Part shown: piece by piece, positions 48,301 to 57,599 of the stretch
Numbering within the stretch: position 1 is the first letter of the stretch
How the letters are laid out: every line of letters starts with the position of its first letter
Source of the DNA: Sipunculus nudus
Lineage: Eukaryota > Annelida > Sipuncula > Golfingiida > Sipunculidae
Length of the DNA: 64,000 nt
Direction: 5' to 3'
Assembly (NCBI GenBank): GCA_026874595.1
Contig: CM049320.1
Coordinates: 14,545,488 to 14,609,487, forward strand
Translations under genes and position numbers: made by a program
Notes under the pieces: generated by a model
What the model saw: only the letters and a program-made list of their open reading frames with translations
What the model was told of the DNA's origin: nothing
Databases searched by the model: none

Positions 48301-51300
48301 ATACAAAACTAAGGTTGTATATATAGTGTTATTACTTTTGTAATATTCTGTCAGTATTTTGCACATGTACATAAAGCATTATAATATATGACAGTGATTT
48401 TTTCTATTGGACTTGAAATAGACACAACCTGATTTCTCGAGTCCTTGACTCTGAGTCCAAGTCAATTCCAAGTCCTGGACCCCCAAGTCAAAGTACAAGT
48501 CCAAGTCCCTGAAAGCAGTATCACGTATTGAACAATTTAAGAAGGACGTTAAAACTTACCTTTTTTAGAAAATACTATACCTAAATATTTTTATATTTTT
48601 ACCGATATAACTATTTTAACTTTTTAGTGTCATTGATAATTTAGTAAATATGTGGTTCTATTTTTAAGTATGATGTTTTAGTTGTAAAGCGCATTTGAAA
48701 CATACGTGTAAAAATGGCGCTATACGAAATAAATATAGTTATAGTTATAGTAATTTAGTTCATCATTATTTGGGTTATGTTCCTACACCAATGCTGAAAC
48801 CCCTATAGACACTTCATAAGAAGATGGCATCATGCAAATAAGGCTTTGAGCATCATATAAATAGGGGTTTCATTTTAATTTCATTAACCTATTACTATAA
48901 AATGTTAGTTTTTCCCATGTCCCTGTGACATCTTATTATATTTAGTAAACACAATCCTTTTACTGGCAAAATATTCAACGTGTTGTATTTTTTCAGCCAA
49001 ACCAGATAATGCTTTTTTTTATAAAGGGCCTTTAATACAGGAATGGTTTTGTTTAGACACCGAATCAAAAGAGGATCTTAAAAATAAATGCCCAGGCACC
49101 AAGTCAAGGAAATACAGTACACAATTTTTAGAAACAAACTTAAAGAAATAATGATATGGAAATTTGTTATACACAAAATATGTAATAAGAGATATGAGGT
49201 ATAAAAGATAAGAAATAACAGCTAATTATATAAGAAGAGATTCATGGTTATAGACAGGTCACAGTATACCTCAAATACAGACAAGACCAACTAAACTAGG
49301 AATCAAGCAGAAGAAAAATATCAACAAATACCTTTAGGCTATAAAGAGAGACACTTATCACTAGTGATGGGAATCGGTCATGATTTAATGATCGATTGTT
49401 AGTAAAAATGAATTGACCTCTACCAAATGATACTCGGTATTAATTGGTATCTAATGAGAATGTAATTTCTGGCTGCAGATAGACCTGTACATTGCAACAG
49501 GTGATGTAGAGGCCTACAGGTTTGCTAATACATGTATACATATGTAATAATTCTATAGTCTTTATGTGTGTGTAACCGATTAAGTATTAAAGAAAGTGTA
49601 AAAACAAATTATGTTTCAGGGTTTGCTCACATGATTATAGCACTGCAAGATCAATCATCAAATCATTCTGAAACAACCGACAGATCATTGATTATAATTG
49701 ATCATTGGCCCATCACTACTAATCACAGAAAAGAACCAAAGCACATCATCAAATATTGTGAATAAAAATCCCACACCAAGGACACAGTATGCCACACATT
49801 ACACAGTACCAAAACTTGCTACTAGAGGGCTCAACTGTACCTGTTGCTGGGTGAATTCTGAAGCCCAGTTGTCAGCTTTAACTGCTGGGTTTTCTACAAC
49901 TTGGTTGTCTTTTACTATCAATTCTTCATTGCCTAATTTTTTCATGAACTTCATAAACTGAAACACAAATGAGAACACTAAATTCCCCTCTGTGAATAAA
50001 TGATGATTAAACATCAAAGACTGGATAACAAGAAATTTGAAACCAGGGCAAGTCTACATGCTACACATGAATACTAATTTAAATATACCAAAGGATGACA
50101 GATTGAGTGAGTTTTTGTGAGCCTTTTGCTTGATTTTGACCTTAAGCAGTCAAATCTTTAAAATGGATGCTTTAAAGGTCACAATAAAAAGGCTTGACAC
50201 CAGGGCTGAAATAGTTGGAGTGGGAATGTCTTGTGTGAGCCCTGGTAGTGAGACCCAGAGAACTGTGCTAATCACAGCAAAGGTTAAAATGAAGGAGATC
50301 TTAAACAACAGCAGTTTATAACCAATGTCTGAGGAGTGTAACTGAAGGCTAGAGTATTAAATTTGTAGAAGTGTTTGACTTTACCTCTGAGTTTGCAAAC
50401 TTGGGATCGTCCACAGTTCCTAATAACTCGTTAGCTGTTTTGGCTAGATCACTCCGGCCTGACTGGTACTCTTCTGCCCATTTCTGATCGTTTAACATTT
50501 CCTTGTGGTACTCGTCACTCCTGTAAATGATCACTTTGAGGTGTAAATATTTCCACCTATTAGGTTGAGATATTTGTTTTGGCCATTATTAACTTCAGTG
50601 ATGATGGCCAGAACATGAGTGTGTAGATAGCAATATATTATCATGAGAGTGAAAGTGACATTAGGTTAACGAGTGATATTACCTGTTTAAATATTAAAAT
50701 TTAAATAAATATTGGATGGACCTACCAGTTAAAACCTTGACAGAGGGGAGGTATTTCTATCTCTGGAGCCTGTTTAAACATTATTTCAGTTTGTCCTTAA
50801 TATGTTAATTTGTGAGTCTGTTATTGTGTCAATTATACGATGCTTTTTTGTCCTTAAATTCCTGTTCTGGTTCATCCAACTTTCAATATACACACATATG
50901 AATGAACATATTATAGTCTGTGTTTTCTAAATACAACCAAGGTGTCCCATACAATTCAAAGCAACACTGGGCAAACATATATTTTATCTCATGCAATTAT
51001 TATTTTTATGAATGCTCACTGATCTGATTAAGCAAATGTATTTTAATTTAAAATTTTATTTCATGAAAACTTTCATCTAAAAACAGTTAGCTGCAGATAT
51101 AATGAACAAGAGAATGGGTAGATATTTAGATTACAACCTCAAATTTGATATTTGTTACTGATTAAGATCACTCACCATGCTTTACTTTCGCTCTGTTCAA
51201 GGAAATCATGAGCCCACTGATTCTCTGGTCTCACAATAGCCATGGATCCTGGAGGAGGGGGTGGTCCTTGTGTTGCTAGGAATTCCTTGGACCAATCAGG

Positions 51301-54300
51301 GCCTGCCATTCTTTTCTCTTCTTTTAAATATTCATCAGCCCAGTTTCCAGCCAATGCCATGTCTGCAACACCTGGTGCTGTAGCATAAATTTGCATATGG
51401 ATATAGACATGCATCTACCAATATTGTGTTATTTCAAATGGAAAATTATCTAAAATTTACGACAAATTTTAAACACATACACAGGATTTAGAAAGTATAT
51501 TCTAACACCCAAACTCGCAGGGTTTTTAGTTTAGTAAAGAGAACCATTCAGTTACAATCCTACCCAAGGGATCAATTTTTCAGCCTCACTTACAAAAGAT
51601 GACATCAGGTTGTCTGGGGAGCTCATGATGGGAAAGGTGAATTAACAGTTGGTGAGCTCATGAATATTCATTCCTTTTGACCTTTATCTTAAAGCTAGTA
51701 ATAAGTTATAAACTTTATGTGTTTTATGTGGATTGTACAACTACTCAAGGGATTCTGCATGGCTCAAGTGGTTGCAAAAGTAGCAGTAGCTCACATCATA
51801 TGGTGTATAAGTCTGAGTTAGTGATGTCGTTAACCATGGACTGGAAACAACTATCCTTATTTCAGTACAGGAGAACTGCATCTGATATCAGGGGGTGCAA
51901 AGAACTCCACCTGCCTGAAACTAGCTGAACTCCCAATAAAAGATTGTATCTAAGCAAATGTTCAGTCATAATTACTAGCAGTCAATATAGCAATTAAATG
52001 CTTCATTAGACAATACTTAGGTGATCTTCTCAATTAACTGTAAGAGGTACTAATTAGTGGTAGGAATTGGTTTAAAATCATAATCAATGATTGAAAAATT
52101 AAAACTTTCAATGATCGATTATTAATCAATTTTTTATGTACTTTCTATAGTACCTTGAAATCTGCTGTATACTGTACTAGTACCTTACATACCGCCCCAG
52201 TACAGAGCCTGACATGTACCCAAAAGTATTCATAATGAAACAATCAATCCATCCTCATACAAGGCCAATCTGCCCCGGGATGATTGTTGGCTGTGCAAGG
52301 TTCCGTTCTGATGCTGTTGTTACTTTGTGTTTGTATATCTCTGGCAGGATTAGATTCTTTGCATGTGATTATAAAACTGTCTATAATCAATTATGCAAAA
52401 TGCATTCGATTTTATTGATTTTAAAAGAAAACGATTTTATCGATTAATTAGCAGACCACATGTACTAGAATCACTGCTTCACCTCTCATTCATGAATTAC
52501 ATCACATCATTAATCAGAATGTATTTCTCAGTTTTCAAGTCAATGAAATCTAACACGGCTTGCTATTGCATTACATTATTTAACAGTAAAATTATCCTTA
52601 GCCGGTAGTCCTACATCAGGCCAATGTTAATGCTGACTGGGAGGTTTTAGATAACATTTACTGTGGTGCTGACCTCTCTGCGGGGCTGCTCTCATCCTGG
52701 CTCCTTCGATGTCCTGCATCTCTTGAAGTAGCCCTCCCATACTGAACGTCTGTGGTGCCACATGACTCCGAGAATGTAAAAACTCTCCAACCAACTACAA
52801 AAAGTTCATTCAAATTCCATTCATTTCAATTTTCATTTTCATCAGTATAATGCATCAGAGCATTTTCCATTTTAATCATATAAAATTCAATATTAATAAG
52901 CACTTTTTTTCAATTTTGTTTCTCAGAACACATTTCAAATCATATTAATAATTCTAACATTAATTTATGTAAAATAAAATTGAAAAAGTACACCTCTTTT
53001 TCACCAATTGAATACATTTTTAAAAATATTAATATATAAATCATAGTGCATTCTCCTACAATATTATGTTACACAAATTAATATAAGGACCCACTCAATA
53101 CATAGCATATGAAGATAATCTGTTCAATTCACTAAACAATAAGTTTAAACAACATAAATGTGTTAAGTTTTAAGGTCTTCACAATTGTTTCAGGTGACAC
53201 CCATTACTAAGTAAACTCAAGCAAGATTGAAATAATTTAAAATGTGTTTTTTAACAGATAACAGATATGAATGAAAGAGTGTAAATTGCAATAAGACTAA
53301 ATCTGCAATAATTAAAATTATAAAAATAATTGTGCTGTCCAAGCCATGAAGTGAGCATAGCATTTTTTGCACTGCCTTTGGGGATCCAGTACACAGTTCC
53401 ATTGAGGCCTAGTAGATTTGTGGAGTTCCATAAAACCTGTGAAGTTCCAGTAGAATTGTAGGGTACTATAATGGACTGACGAGGTCAACTGGAATTGTGC
53501 AGTACTAGCAAAGACTGTGGAGTTCCAGCAGAATTGTGGAGTACTATAAAGGACTGAGGAGTACATGTAAAATTGTTGAGTACCAGGAAGGAGTGTTAAG
53601 TTCAACTGGAATGGTTAGAACTGTGCAATTCCAGTAAAATTGTAGAATATTAGAATGGACTTTGGAGTCGCACTGGAACAGTGGAATAATAGGCAATACT
53701 ATTGAGTATTAAAAGTGACTGTTGATACTGTAGATCTAATCAGGCCTACGAATCCTCAGAAGTTTCTGCATGACATTAGAAGTTTAAATTGTGTCATTAC
53801 CATTTAGTGTCATTTTTGTAACTCGACCCTGATGGTATCAGCCTTGTTTTGAATGTTAAGTAACAAATTTCTTACCTCTTCCTCAGTCGCCTGCCCTAGA
53901 GGTCGAGAAATCTGTAATCACAGAAACGCAAAGCAAAGTGAAAAAAAAACAATAATATCAGCAATTAAAATATATGAAATATTGAGAAATCTAAAGTTAC
54001 ACTGATTTTGAAACATAAAATTGTCACCATCTTTGAAGCCTGACTGCTGGCCCTGCTAGGACATGTTCACTTGGGCTATAATGAGTGAATATTATTATCC
54101 TGATATTTAGATTATGATACATTTTATAACTGGATAATCAAACAAGCTTACCTGTTAGGTGAAGTTTTGATTCACATTCTACCTTCCAGTAATTGTCAGT
54201 CCATTCAAAAGTCATTAACTGGCATGATGCTGTTTCAACTGATATCCTTAGATATTACTGTTATTAAATGTCAAATGTTGCTATTCATTTGACAATCAAA

Positions 54301-56304
54301 TATTGCCATCTTTTGGAAATGGAATATTTGACAATATAAACACATGACTTTGTTATGTGTCAGTGCACCACTGAACTGACTGTACTGTAAATTCTTCATT
54401 TACAACATAACAAATAGGGGTCAGCATAGCACCATTTTGGCCCTCTGACATTAGTGAGCCTATAAAGCTATGACCAGCATACTGGTTGTCAGAGTGTGGT
54501 TACATCCTTCAGCAAGGGATGCACTTTGAGGCACTATAAGGATGCAAATTTTTTTTTGGTCATTTCTTACATTTTCTCATGGCCAACAAGTACCATGCCA
54601 CTTGACATAAACCAGACCAATTGTTAGCTATTTTAGTATACTTTATTACAACACCTATGGTGAGCGAAAAATTTTGTTTTAACTCAGCATATTGGTAAAT
54701 CCCTCCCATCTATGTTGAATTTTGGTCCATGAATACAAGCATGGCTTGCAATGGTAAATGGAGGACAGTTAACTTGTACGCGATACAGGAAATGACTTGT
54801 TACCAAAGAGATGGAGTATCAGTTTGGGTTTGAGTTCACATGCATTCTTTTGTGTTAATTCATCATTTGAAGCCTAAGCTTATGGGCTGTTTACCACAAT
54901 ATGAATGCAACATAACTGAAGACCACTGCAATGCATTCCTTGATATTGCTTGTATCACAACTCTAGTTAGACTTACCAGCGAAATATACGTCTACTGAGT
55001 CATGTACTCAAGGTTAGAGTCAACCCACAGTAGTATATAGTTTTAACACCCTTGAATTTTTTTATAGGCTAGGCAACTAAACTAGCATCAATGCTGGTTC
55101 ACTGAAGTCTAATGACCACGCGCAAATTAAAATAAACAAGAGCACCGTAATGGTTCATGACATCTTGTATATCTTGTGACACAGACCTCATTAAATATGC
55201 GAGGGGTTTACCTAAAATTTAAATCAGGTCAGAAACACTACTGGTTTATATTTATAATATTTCCAAAGCCTGGTGATCTCAAACCTCATTAAATATACAC
55301 AGATTCTGCCAGGAATTGAACTAATGTGAGACATCATATTGGTTAATTATATTGTTGAGTTTATCAAAATGCGTTATGTTCCTCATAAGTTATGCAGCAA
55401 CACATTAGGTGGTCTGGTGACATCTGAACTCATTAAATATTTGTGGATTTTGCCTTTATCAGGGGAGATTATCTACTGGTTAGTAGTTATGGTGAATTTT
55501 GTGAAAATCCATGAAAGCCCTGGTAAATTATCCAAGCAACACTGAAAGTTAACAGATGAATGTAAGGCGGGTATACCCAAATATGCCCCCCCCCCACAGA
55601 ATACAAACAAACTTGCAAAATGGCTACTTACAGCTTCATGGGGTCTCGGTCCTAGGCGACTTGGCCCAAGTCCTTCCTGAAGTTTAATATTTTTTTTTTT
55701 AAAGCATGGTAGAAACATAAACCAATACACTTTTAACAAATTAAAATCATAATAATATGTAAATACTGATTACTGCTATATTAAAGACCTTGTTTATTAC
55801 TTATTTATTCCATAATTACTTCCAAAAAGTTCAAAAAGTACAGTATGGGGACACCAATTCATTTTTTACAAATGATATATGTCTTGCTTGTGGCATTATC
55901 TTCAGCCAATCGCTGGGTTCTATCTAACTATTTGCCTCAATATTTAGCTAGATACATTTGTGAAAACAATTGTTTGCACATGCAAGACATCTGAAATTAA
56001 CAATTACTGTGACTGGCACCTGATGGAAATATTTGGTACTTTTACTATATAGACATCTGGTGGGTCCTACAATTACTAAGTTCTGATCCTACTTAGGAGG
56101 CAGTATTGATACAAAACTAGATCTGACACAAACATGCAATGTCTGAATAATGTTTAACATTTTTATCATAAAGAGCACACAAAAACCTCATGATTTGCTT
56201 GTACAAACCTGTCTTAGTGATCGATCATGAGTGAAATGCGTGGCAGCCTTCATCAACGGATTGGCTCCGCCACAGTCCCTGTCCACCAAGTCACGCATCG
56301 CCAT
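36120..56304 (-). CDS. PEX5: Peroxisomal targeting signal 1 receptor PEX5, 16 coding exons
   Basis: All 16 exons join with consistent phases to 625 residues (human long form 639). PEX5 binds cargo with C-terminal PTS1 signals in the cytosol, docks at PEX13/PEX14, releases cargo into the peroxisome and is recycled by ubiquitination. Visible hallmarks: start [13 protein letters not shown] with Cys11, the monoubiquitination site; LVGEF at 60-64; WxxxF/Y motifs at 112-116, 128-132, 154-158, 181-185, 243-247 and 259-263 for PEX14/PEX13 binding; a helical region at about 186-221 including [14 protein letters not shown], which matches the PEX7-binding box of the long isoform, so PTS2 import is likely supported; TPR repeats from about 330 to 575, including [27 protein letters not shown] and [13 protein letters not shown]; and a C-terminal helical bundle with [16 protein letters not shown]. 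The start is fixed by family alignment. The first coding exon has 22 nt of 5' UTR and an upstream acceptor, so a further non-coding exon exists. Confidence 0.97.
36322..37259 (-). other. PEX5 intron 15, nothing recognised
   Basis: AT-rich intron with no clear repeat boundary. Confidence 0.4.
37260..37417 (-). CDS. PEX5: PEX5 coding exon 15
   Basis: Residues 507-558, TPR6 and most of TPR7 ([27 protein letters not shown]). This is the most conserved part and carries asparagines that contact the PTS1 peptide backbone in the family. The donor is CACAG|GTAAG. Confidence 0.95.
38189..38275 (-). CDS. PEX5: PEX5 coding exon 14
   Basis: Residues 478-506, TPR5: [20 protein letters not shown] and the following helix. 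Exact codons at both borders; acceptor TTTTAG, donor GTAAGTG. Confidence 0.95.
38634..38808. mobile_element. Tc1/mariner-like MITE, copy 2
   Basis: The ends CAATGAAATCTTGC and GGTGGGATTTCACTG are flanked by TA on both sides. It is related to 18009-18175 and lies in PEX5 intron 13. Confidence 0.7.
38946..39027 (-). CDS. PEX5: PEX5 coding exon 13
   Basis: Residues 451-477, the segment linking TPR3/4 to TPR5, ending GQIDPDVQ (human TSIDPDVQ). Acceptor TTTGTACAG, donor GTCAGT. Confidence 0.95.
39189..39355. repeat. 42-bp minisatellite, four units
   Basis: Units begin GTGGTTTGTTTAAGATGGTC near 39189, 39230, 39272 and 39314, with one or two changes per unit and a decayed end in the last. It lies in PEX5 intron 12. 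Confidence 0.9.
40060..40620. repeat. GTGACCTCTGACC modular repeat, locus 1
   Basis: Modules of roughly 175 bp contain GTGACCTCTGACCTCATTAA, GGATTTTG, CATCAAAATCCATCATATT and CACGGCGACACTAAAAGTTA. Related loci are at 43110-43830 and 55130-55590. All three lie in PEX5 introns, in the same orientation. The class is unknown. Confidence 0.7.
41331..41755 (+). repeat. Tandem pair of tRNA-like (SINE-like) units
   Basis: Two units starting GGTGACATAAAAGCAGACCC at 41331 and 41606 share about 145 bp. Each contains a box A-like segment (TAGCGAAGCGG in the first) and, about 40 nt on, a box B-like GGTTCAACACC. The 130 bp between the units is not duplicated. They are not functional tRNAs: the second unit has a decayed box A and neither folds with an obvious acceptor stem. 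Confidence 0.55.
42081..42269 (-). CDS. PEX5: PEX5 coding exon 12
   Basis: Residues 388-449, TPR3 and the following helix: [19 protein letters not shown], then [16 protein letters not shown], and a variable loop with [11 protein letters not shown]. Loss of family residues is not seen. Confidence 0.95.
42896..42966 (-). CDS. PEX5: PEX5 coding exon 11
   Basis: Residues 364-386, TPR2: [20 protein letters not shown], nearly identical to the human [20 protein letters not shown]. Confidence 0.95.
43110..43830. repeat. GTGACCTCTGACC modular repeat, locus 2
   Basis: At least three modules with TGGTGACC(T/C)CTGACCT, GTTTCATCAAAATACATCAA and, at the end, CACGGTGACACTAAAAGTAA. It is homologous to 40060-40620. 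Confidence 0.7.
44213..44356 (-). CDS. PEX5: PEX5 coding exon 10
   Basis: Residues 316-363: [17 protein letters not shown] linker, then TPR1 ([20 protein letters not shown]). The donor GAG|GTGGAT departs from the consensus, but phase and protein alignment support it. Confidence 0.93.
44357..46115 (-). other. PEX5 intron 9, nothing recognised
   Basis: AT-rich, with short open frames only. A frame on the + strand at 44.4-44.7 kb has no family features. Confidence 0.4.
46116..46185 (-). CDS. PEX5: PEX5 coding exon 9
   Basis: Residues 293-315: [20 protein letters not shown], the segment before the TPR domain (human AEAHPWLSDYDDL). Its acceptor lies directly next to a minisatellite. Confidence 0.92.
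46190..46760. repeat. Minisatellite of about 55-60 bp units beside PEX5 exon 9
   Basis: About nine degenerate units contain CAAAATACAGAATCA, TTACAAATAAGAGAG, ACCTGCAAGTAAATAACA and CAGGTC. The first unit begins within 5 nt of the exon 9 boundary, so the polypyrimidine and branch region of the acceptor is made of repeat sequence. Confidence 0.85.
47123..47244 (-). CDS. PEX5: PEX5 coding exon 8
   Basis: Residues 252-291 plus two bases: [12 protein letters not shown] carries the last WxxxF motif (259-263), followed by a helix [14 protein letters not shown] (human DFWDKLQAELEEMA). Confidence 0.93.
48040..48507 (+). mobile_element. GAGTC-rich TIR element, second copy
   Basis: It starts near GTGATGTTTAGTCGAG and carries TCCGAGTCTGAGTGCAAGTC, AAGTCCTTGAGGTTCAAGTC and, near the right end, CCTGATTTCTCGAGTCC. 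It is about 470 bp and shows the undisturbed form of the element split at 5475-8022. The last ~40 nt are replaced by the LINE end that follows. Confidence 0.65.
48508..48750 (+). mobile_element. 3' end of an L2/CR1-like LINE
   Basis: A short frame reads [15 protein letters not shown], typical of the C-terminus of CR1/L2-group ORF2 proteins. The sequence GTAAAGCGCATTTGA..AAATGGCGCTATACGAAATAAA then matches the usual 3' UTR style of these elements. It ends in an (ATAGTT)n tail. It is 5' truncated. Confidence 0.65.
49362..49718. mobile_element. hAT-type MITE, 357 bp
   Basis: The ends are TAGTGATGGG and CCCATCACTA. The flanking octamers CTTATCAC and CTAATCAC match at 7 of 8 positions. Its interior contains ATGATCGATT/GATCATTG symmetry. 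It lies in PEX5 intron 7. Confidence 0.78.
49841..49957 (-). CDS. PEX5: PEX5 coding exon 7
   Basis: Residues 213-251: FMKFMKKLG continues the PEX7-binding helix (human FLKFVRQIG), then [11 protein letters not shown] has a WxxxF motif (human EQWAAEFIQQQ). Confidence 0.94.
50385..50520 (-). CDS. PEX5: PEX5 coding exon 6
   Basis: It completes W167, then residues 168-212: DEYHKEM, KWAEEY (181-185) and [14 protein letters not shown]. This corresponds to the region around the human PEX5L-specific segment and the PEX7 box. Confidence 0.93.
51176..51377 (-). CDS. PEX5: PEX5 coding exon 5
   Basis: Residues 100-166 plus two bases: [18 protein letters not shown] (human APGVADLALSENWAQEFL), DWSKEF, a polyproline run, [15 protein letters not shown] (human RWAEEYLEQSEEKLW). 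It carries three WxxxF/Y motifs. Confidence 0.95.
52054..52450. mobile_element. Decayed hAT-like MITE
   Basis: It starts TAGTGGTAGGAATTGG, similar to the end of the element at 49362, and contains repeated ATAATCAAT/ATCGATTA motifs. The right end could not be placed. Confidence 0.4.
52674..52794 (-). CDS. PEX5: PEX5 coding exon 4
   Basis: Residues 60-99 plus one base: LVGEFL, then [18 protein letters not shown] (human APQTFKMDDLLAEMQQIE) and AAPQR. Acceptor TTTTTGTAG, donor GTCAGC. Confidence 0.95.
53390..53700. repeat. Degenerate GTGGAGTTCCAG/AGTACTATAA minisatellite
   Basis: Repeating GGAGTTCCAGTAGAATTG and GGAGTACTATAAAGGACTG blocks alternate with a period near 68 bp (half-units about 34 bp). 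The minus-strand open frame through it is repeat translation. It lies in PEX5 intron 3. Confidence 0.75.
53876..53911 (-). CDS. PEX5: PEX5 coding exon 3, 36-bp micro-exon
   Basis: Residues 48-59, [12 protein letters not shown] (human ASKPLGVASEDE). Acceptor GATTACAG, donor GTAAGA. Its length is a multiple of three with whole codons, so it could be skipped without a frame change. Confidence 0.92.
53912..55130 (-). other. PEX5 intron 2, 3'-proximal part, nothing recognised
   Basis: AT-rich intron; no repeat boundary seen before the modular repeat at 55130. Confidence 0.4.
55130..55590. repeat. GTGACCTCTGACC modular repeat, locus 3
   Basis: It has GACACAGACCTCATTAAATAT, CTGGTGATCTCAAACCTCATT and ACTGAAAGTTAACAGATGAA, homologous to 40060-40620 and 43110-43830, here more decayed. 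Confidence 0.65.
55632..55676 (-). CDS. PEX5: PEX5 coding exon 2
   Basis: Residues 33-47, [15 protein letters not shown] (human EGLRPGPWPPGAPASEA). Acceptor ACTTCAG, donor GTAAGTAG. Confidence 0.93.
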
Positions 56305-56326
56305 GGCTACGTGTCTCTAGGACAGC
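56209..56326 (-). CDS. PEX5: PEX5 coding exon 1 with 22 nt of 5' UTR
   Basis: Coding part 56209-56304: [19 protein letters not shown] then [13 protein letters not shown]. The start chosen is the first of two ATGs six bases apart, matching the MAMREL start of vertebrate PEX5. Cys11 is present. An acceptor (GCTTGTAG) lies 22 nt upstream of the ATG, so the transcript begins in an upstream exon not identified here. Confidence 0.95.
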
Positions 56327-57255
56327 CTACAAGCACACAAAATTGGCAAACTGTATTGAATATGGGATCAAAGCTTTTTTAACTCAGTTATATATAAAGA
56401 ATAAGGGTATGAAAGCCAATGCATTAGTTTTTCTTTACTGCCTATGCTTATGTAACCCTCTTCTTTAGTTAAATTTCAGCGATTATGTAATATTTTTTAT
56501 GTGCTCATCTAGCAGACTTGCTTTATCAAAAGCCATGCCGCCGCTGCGCCTGACACCGTGGCACAATAGGCACACAATAGAGTTATTGGGCTTATCAGGT
56601 CTTAATGGCAATTAGTGCACACTGACACTCGAGGCTTCTGACAGTTGATACTGCAGTCTGTAATCTCCTTGGTTGGACCCTTTTCCTAATCCCTGATAAT
56701 TGTTTCCAGAAAAGATATTATTAGTGCCAGTGTTATCTAGAAGCAATACATTAGTCCAGTAAAGGATAATTTGTGGTTAAACAATATCAGATGCATGATT
56801 TACACAGACGACATTTGAAAGTGATAGTTGTTGACTTCAAGATAATACACAGTTTACCTACATATGCTTTCAGAAACTCTACTTCATGTAACATTTCTAA
56901 TAAAAAAGTTACAACTCCTTAATCTACAAGCAAAACAGCGATGTTCATATATGTGGAATATTAAGGAACATGATGCCATCATATATGATTATTCTTGGTA
57001 AAGATCTCATGCACTTTAATTTGTGACATCAGACTGTGTGTGTGTTTGTAGTTTTCCCTTCCCTTTTTAATATGAGTACCATGTTTAGAACTGCAGATTA
57101 TGCATAAAATAACTGAAAGTAATTAATTATATTTGTAAAGTAATTGTAATTTATTCATAACATTGTGAAATTTAAGTAATTTGAATTGTAATTGGGATTT
57201 TTGGAAGTAATTGTAATTGTAATGATTACTTTTCATTGTAATTGGCCCCAACCCT
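56327..57255. other. PEX5 5' intron/flank with the end of a hAT-like repeat
   Basis: No upstream non-coding exon could be placed. At 57120-57256, AAGTAATTGTAATTG-type repeats end in GGCCCCAACCCTG, the inverted end of a CAGGGTTGGGGC-type hAT repeat. Its other end is not seen. Confidence 0.45.
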
Positions 57256-57381
57256 GGTCAACTCACACCATACCCACTCACTCCATACAAACTCACAGGA
57301 AGGATAAGTCACGCTCCAGCAGTACCAACTCACACCCTAAGCCACACCAACTCACACCCAAGTCCATACTGACTCACACCA
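57256..57381 (+). repeat. Left arm of a long imperfect inverted repeat
   Basis: It starts GGTCAACTCACACCAT and contains AAGTCACGCTCC, CCAACTCACACCC and GTCCATACTGACTCACACCA. All these recur in the same order, inverted, at 63839-63982. Confidence 0.75.
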
Positions 57382-57513
57382 GTACAAACTATGACTATTT
57401 CCAAGCATTGTTTTCCATGCATATATTTATAACATATGCCCCTTTCTAATGTATTCCAATTATTTATGTTATATCCAAGTACAATATTAATATGAAACAT
57501 TGTCTCTCACATT

Positions 57514-57517
<4 letters not shown>

Positions 57518-57545
<28 letters not shown>
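57518..57545. repeat. (TC)n microsatellite
   Basis: Fourteen TC units between the left inverted-repeat arm and the LINE. Confidence 0.95.
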
Positions 57546-57599
57546 CCAATCCAATCACCTTTTCCTCTCTCTTAGATAAACATTCCCAGATAAATTTAT

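Noticed and set aside
53318-53605. 95-codon minus-strand frame rich in Tyr, Ser and Thr
   Set aside because: Translation of a degenerate minisatellite in PEX5 intron 3.
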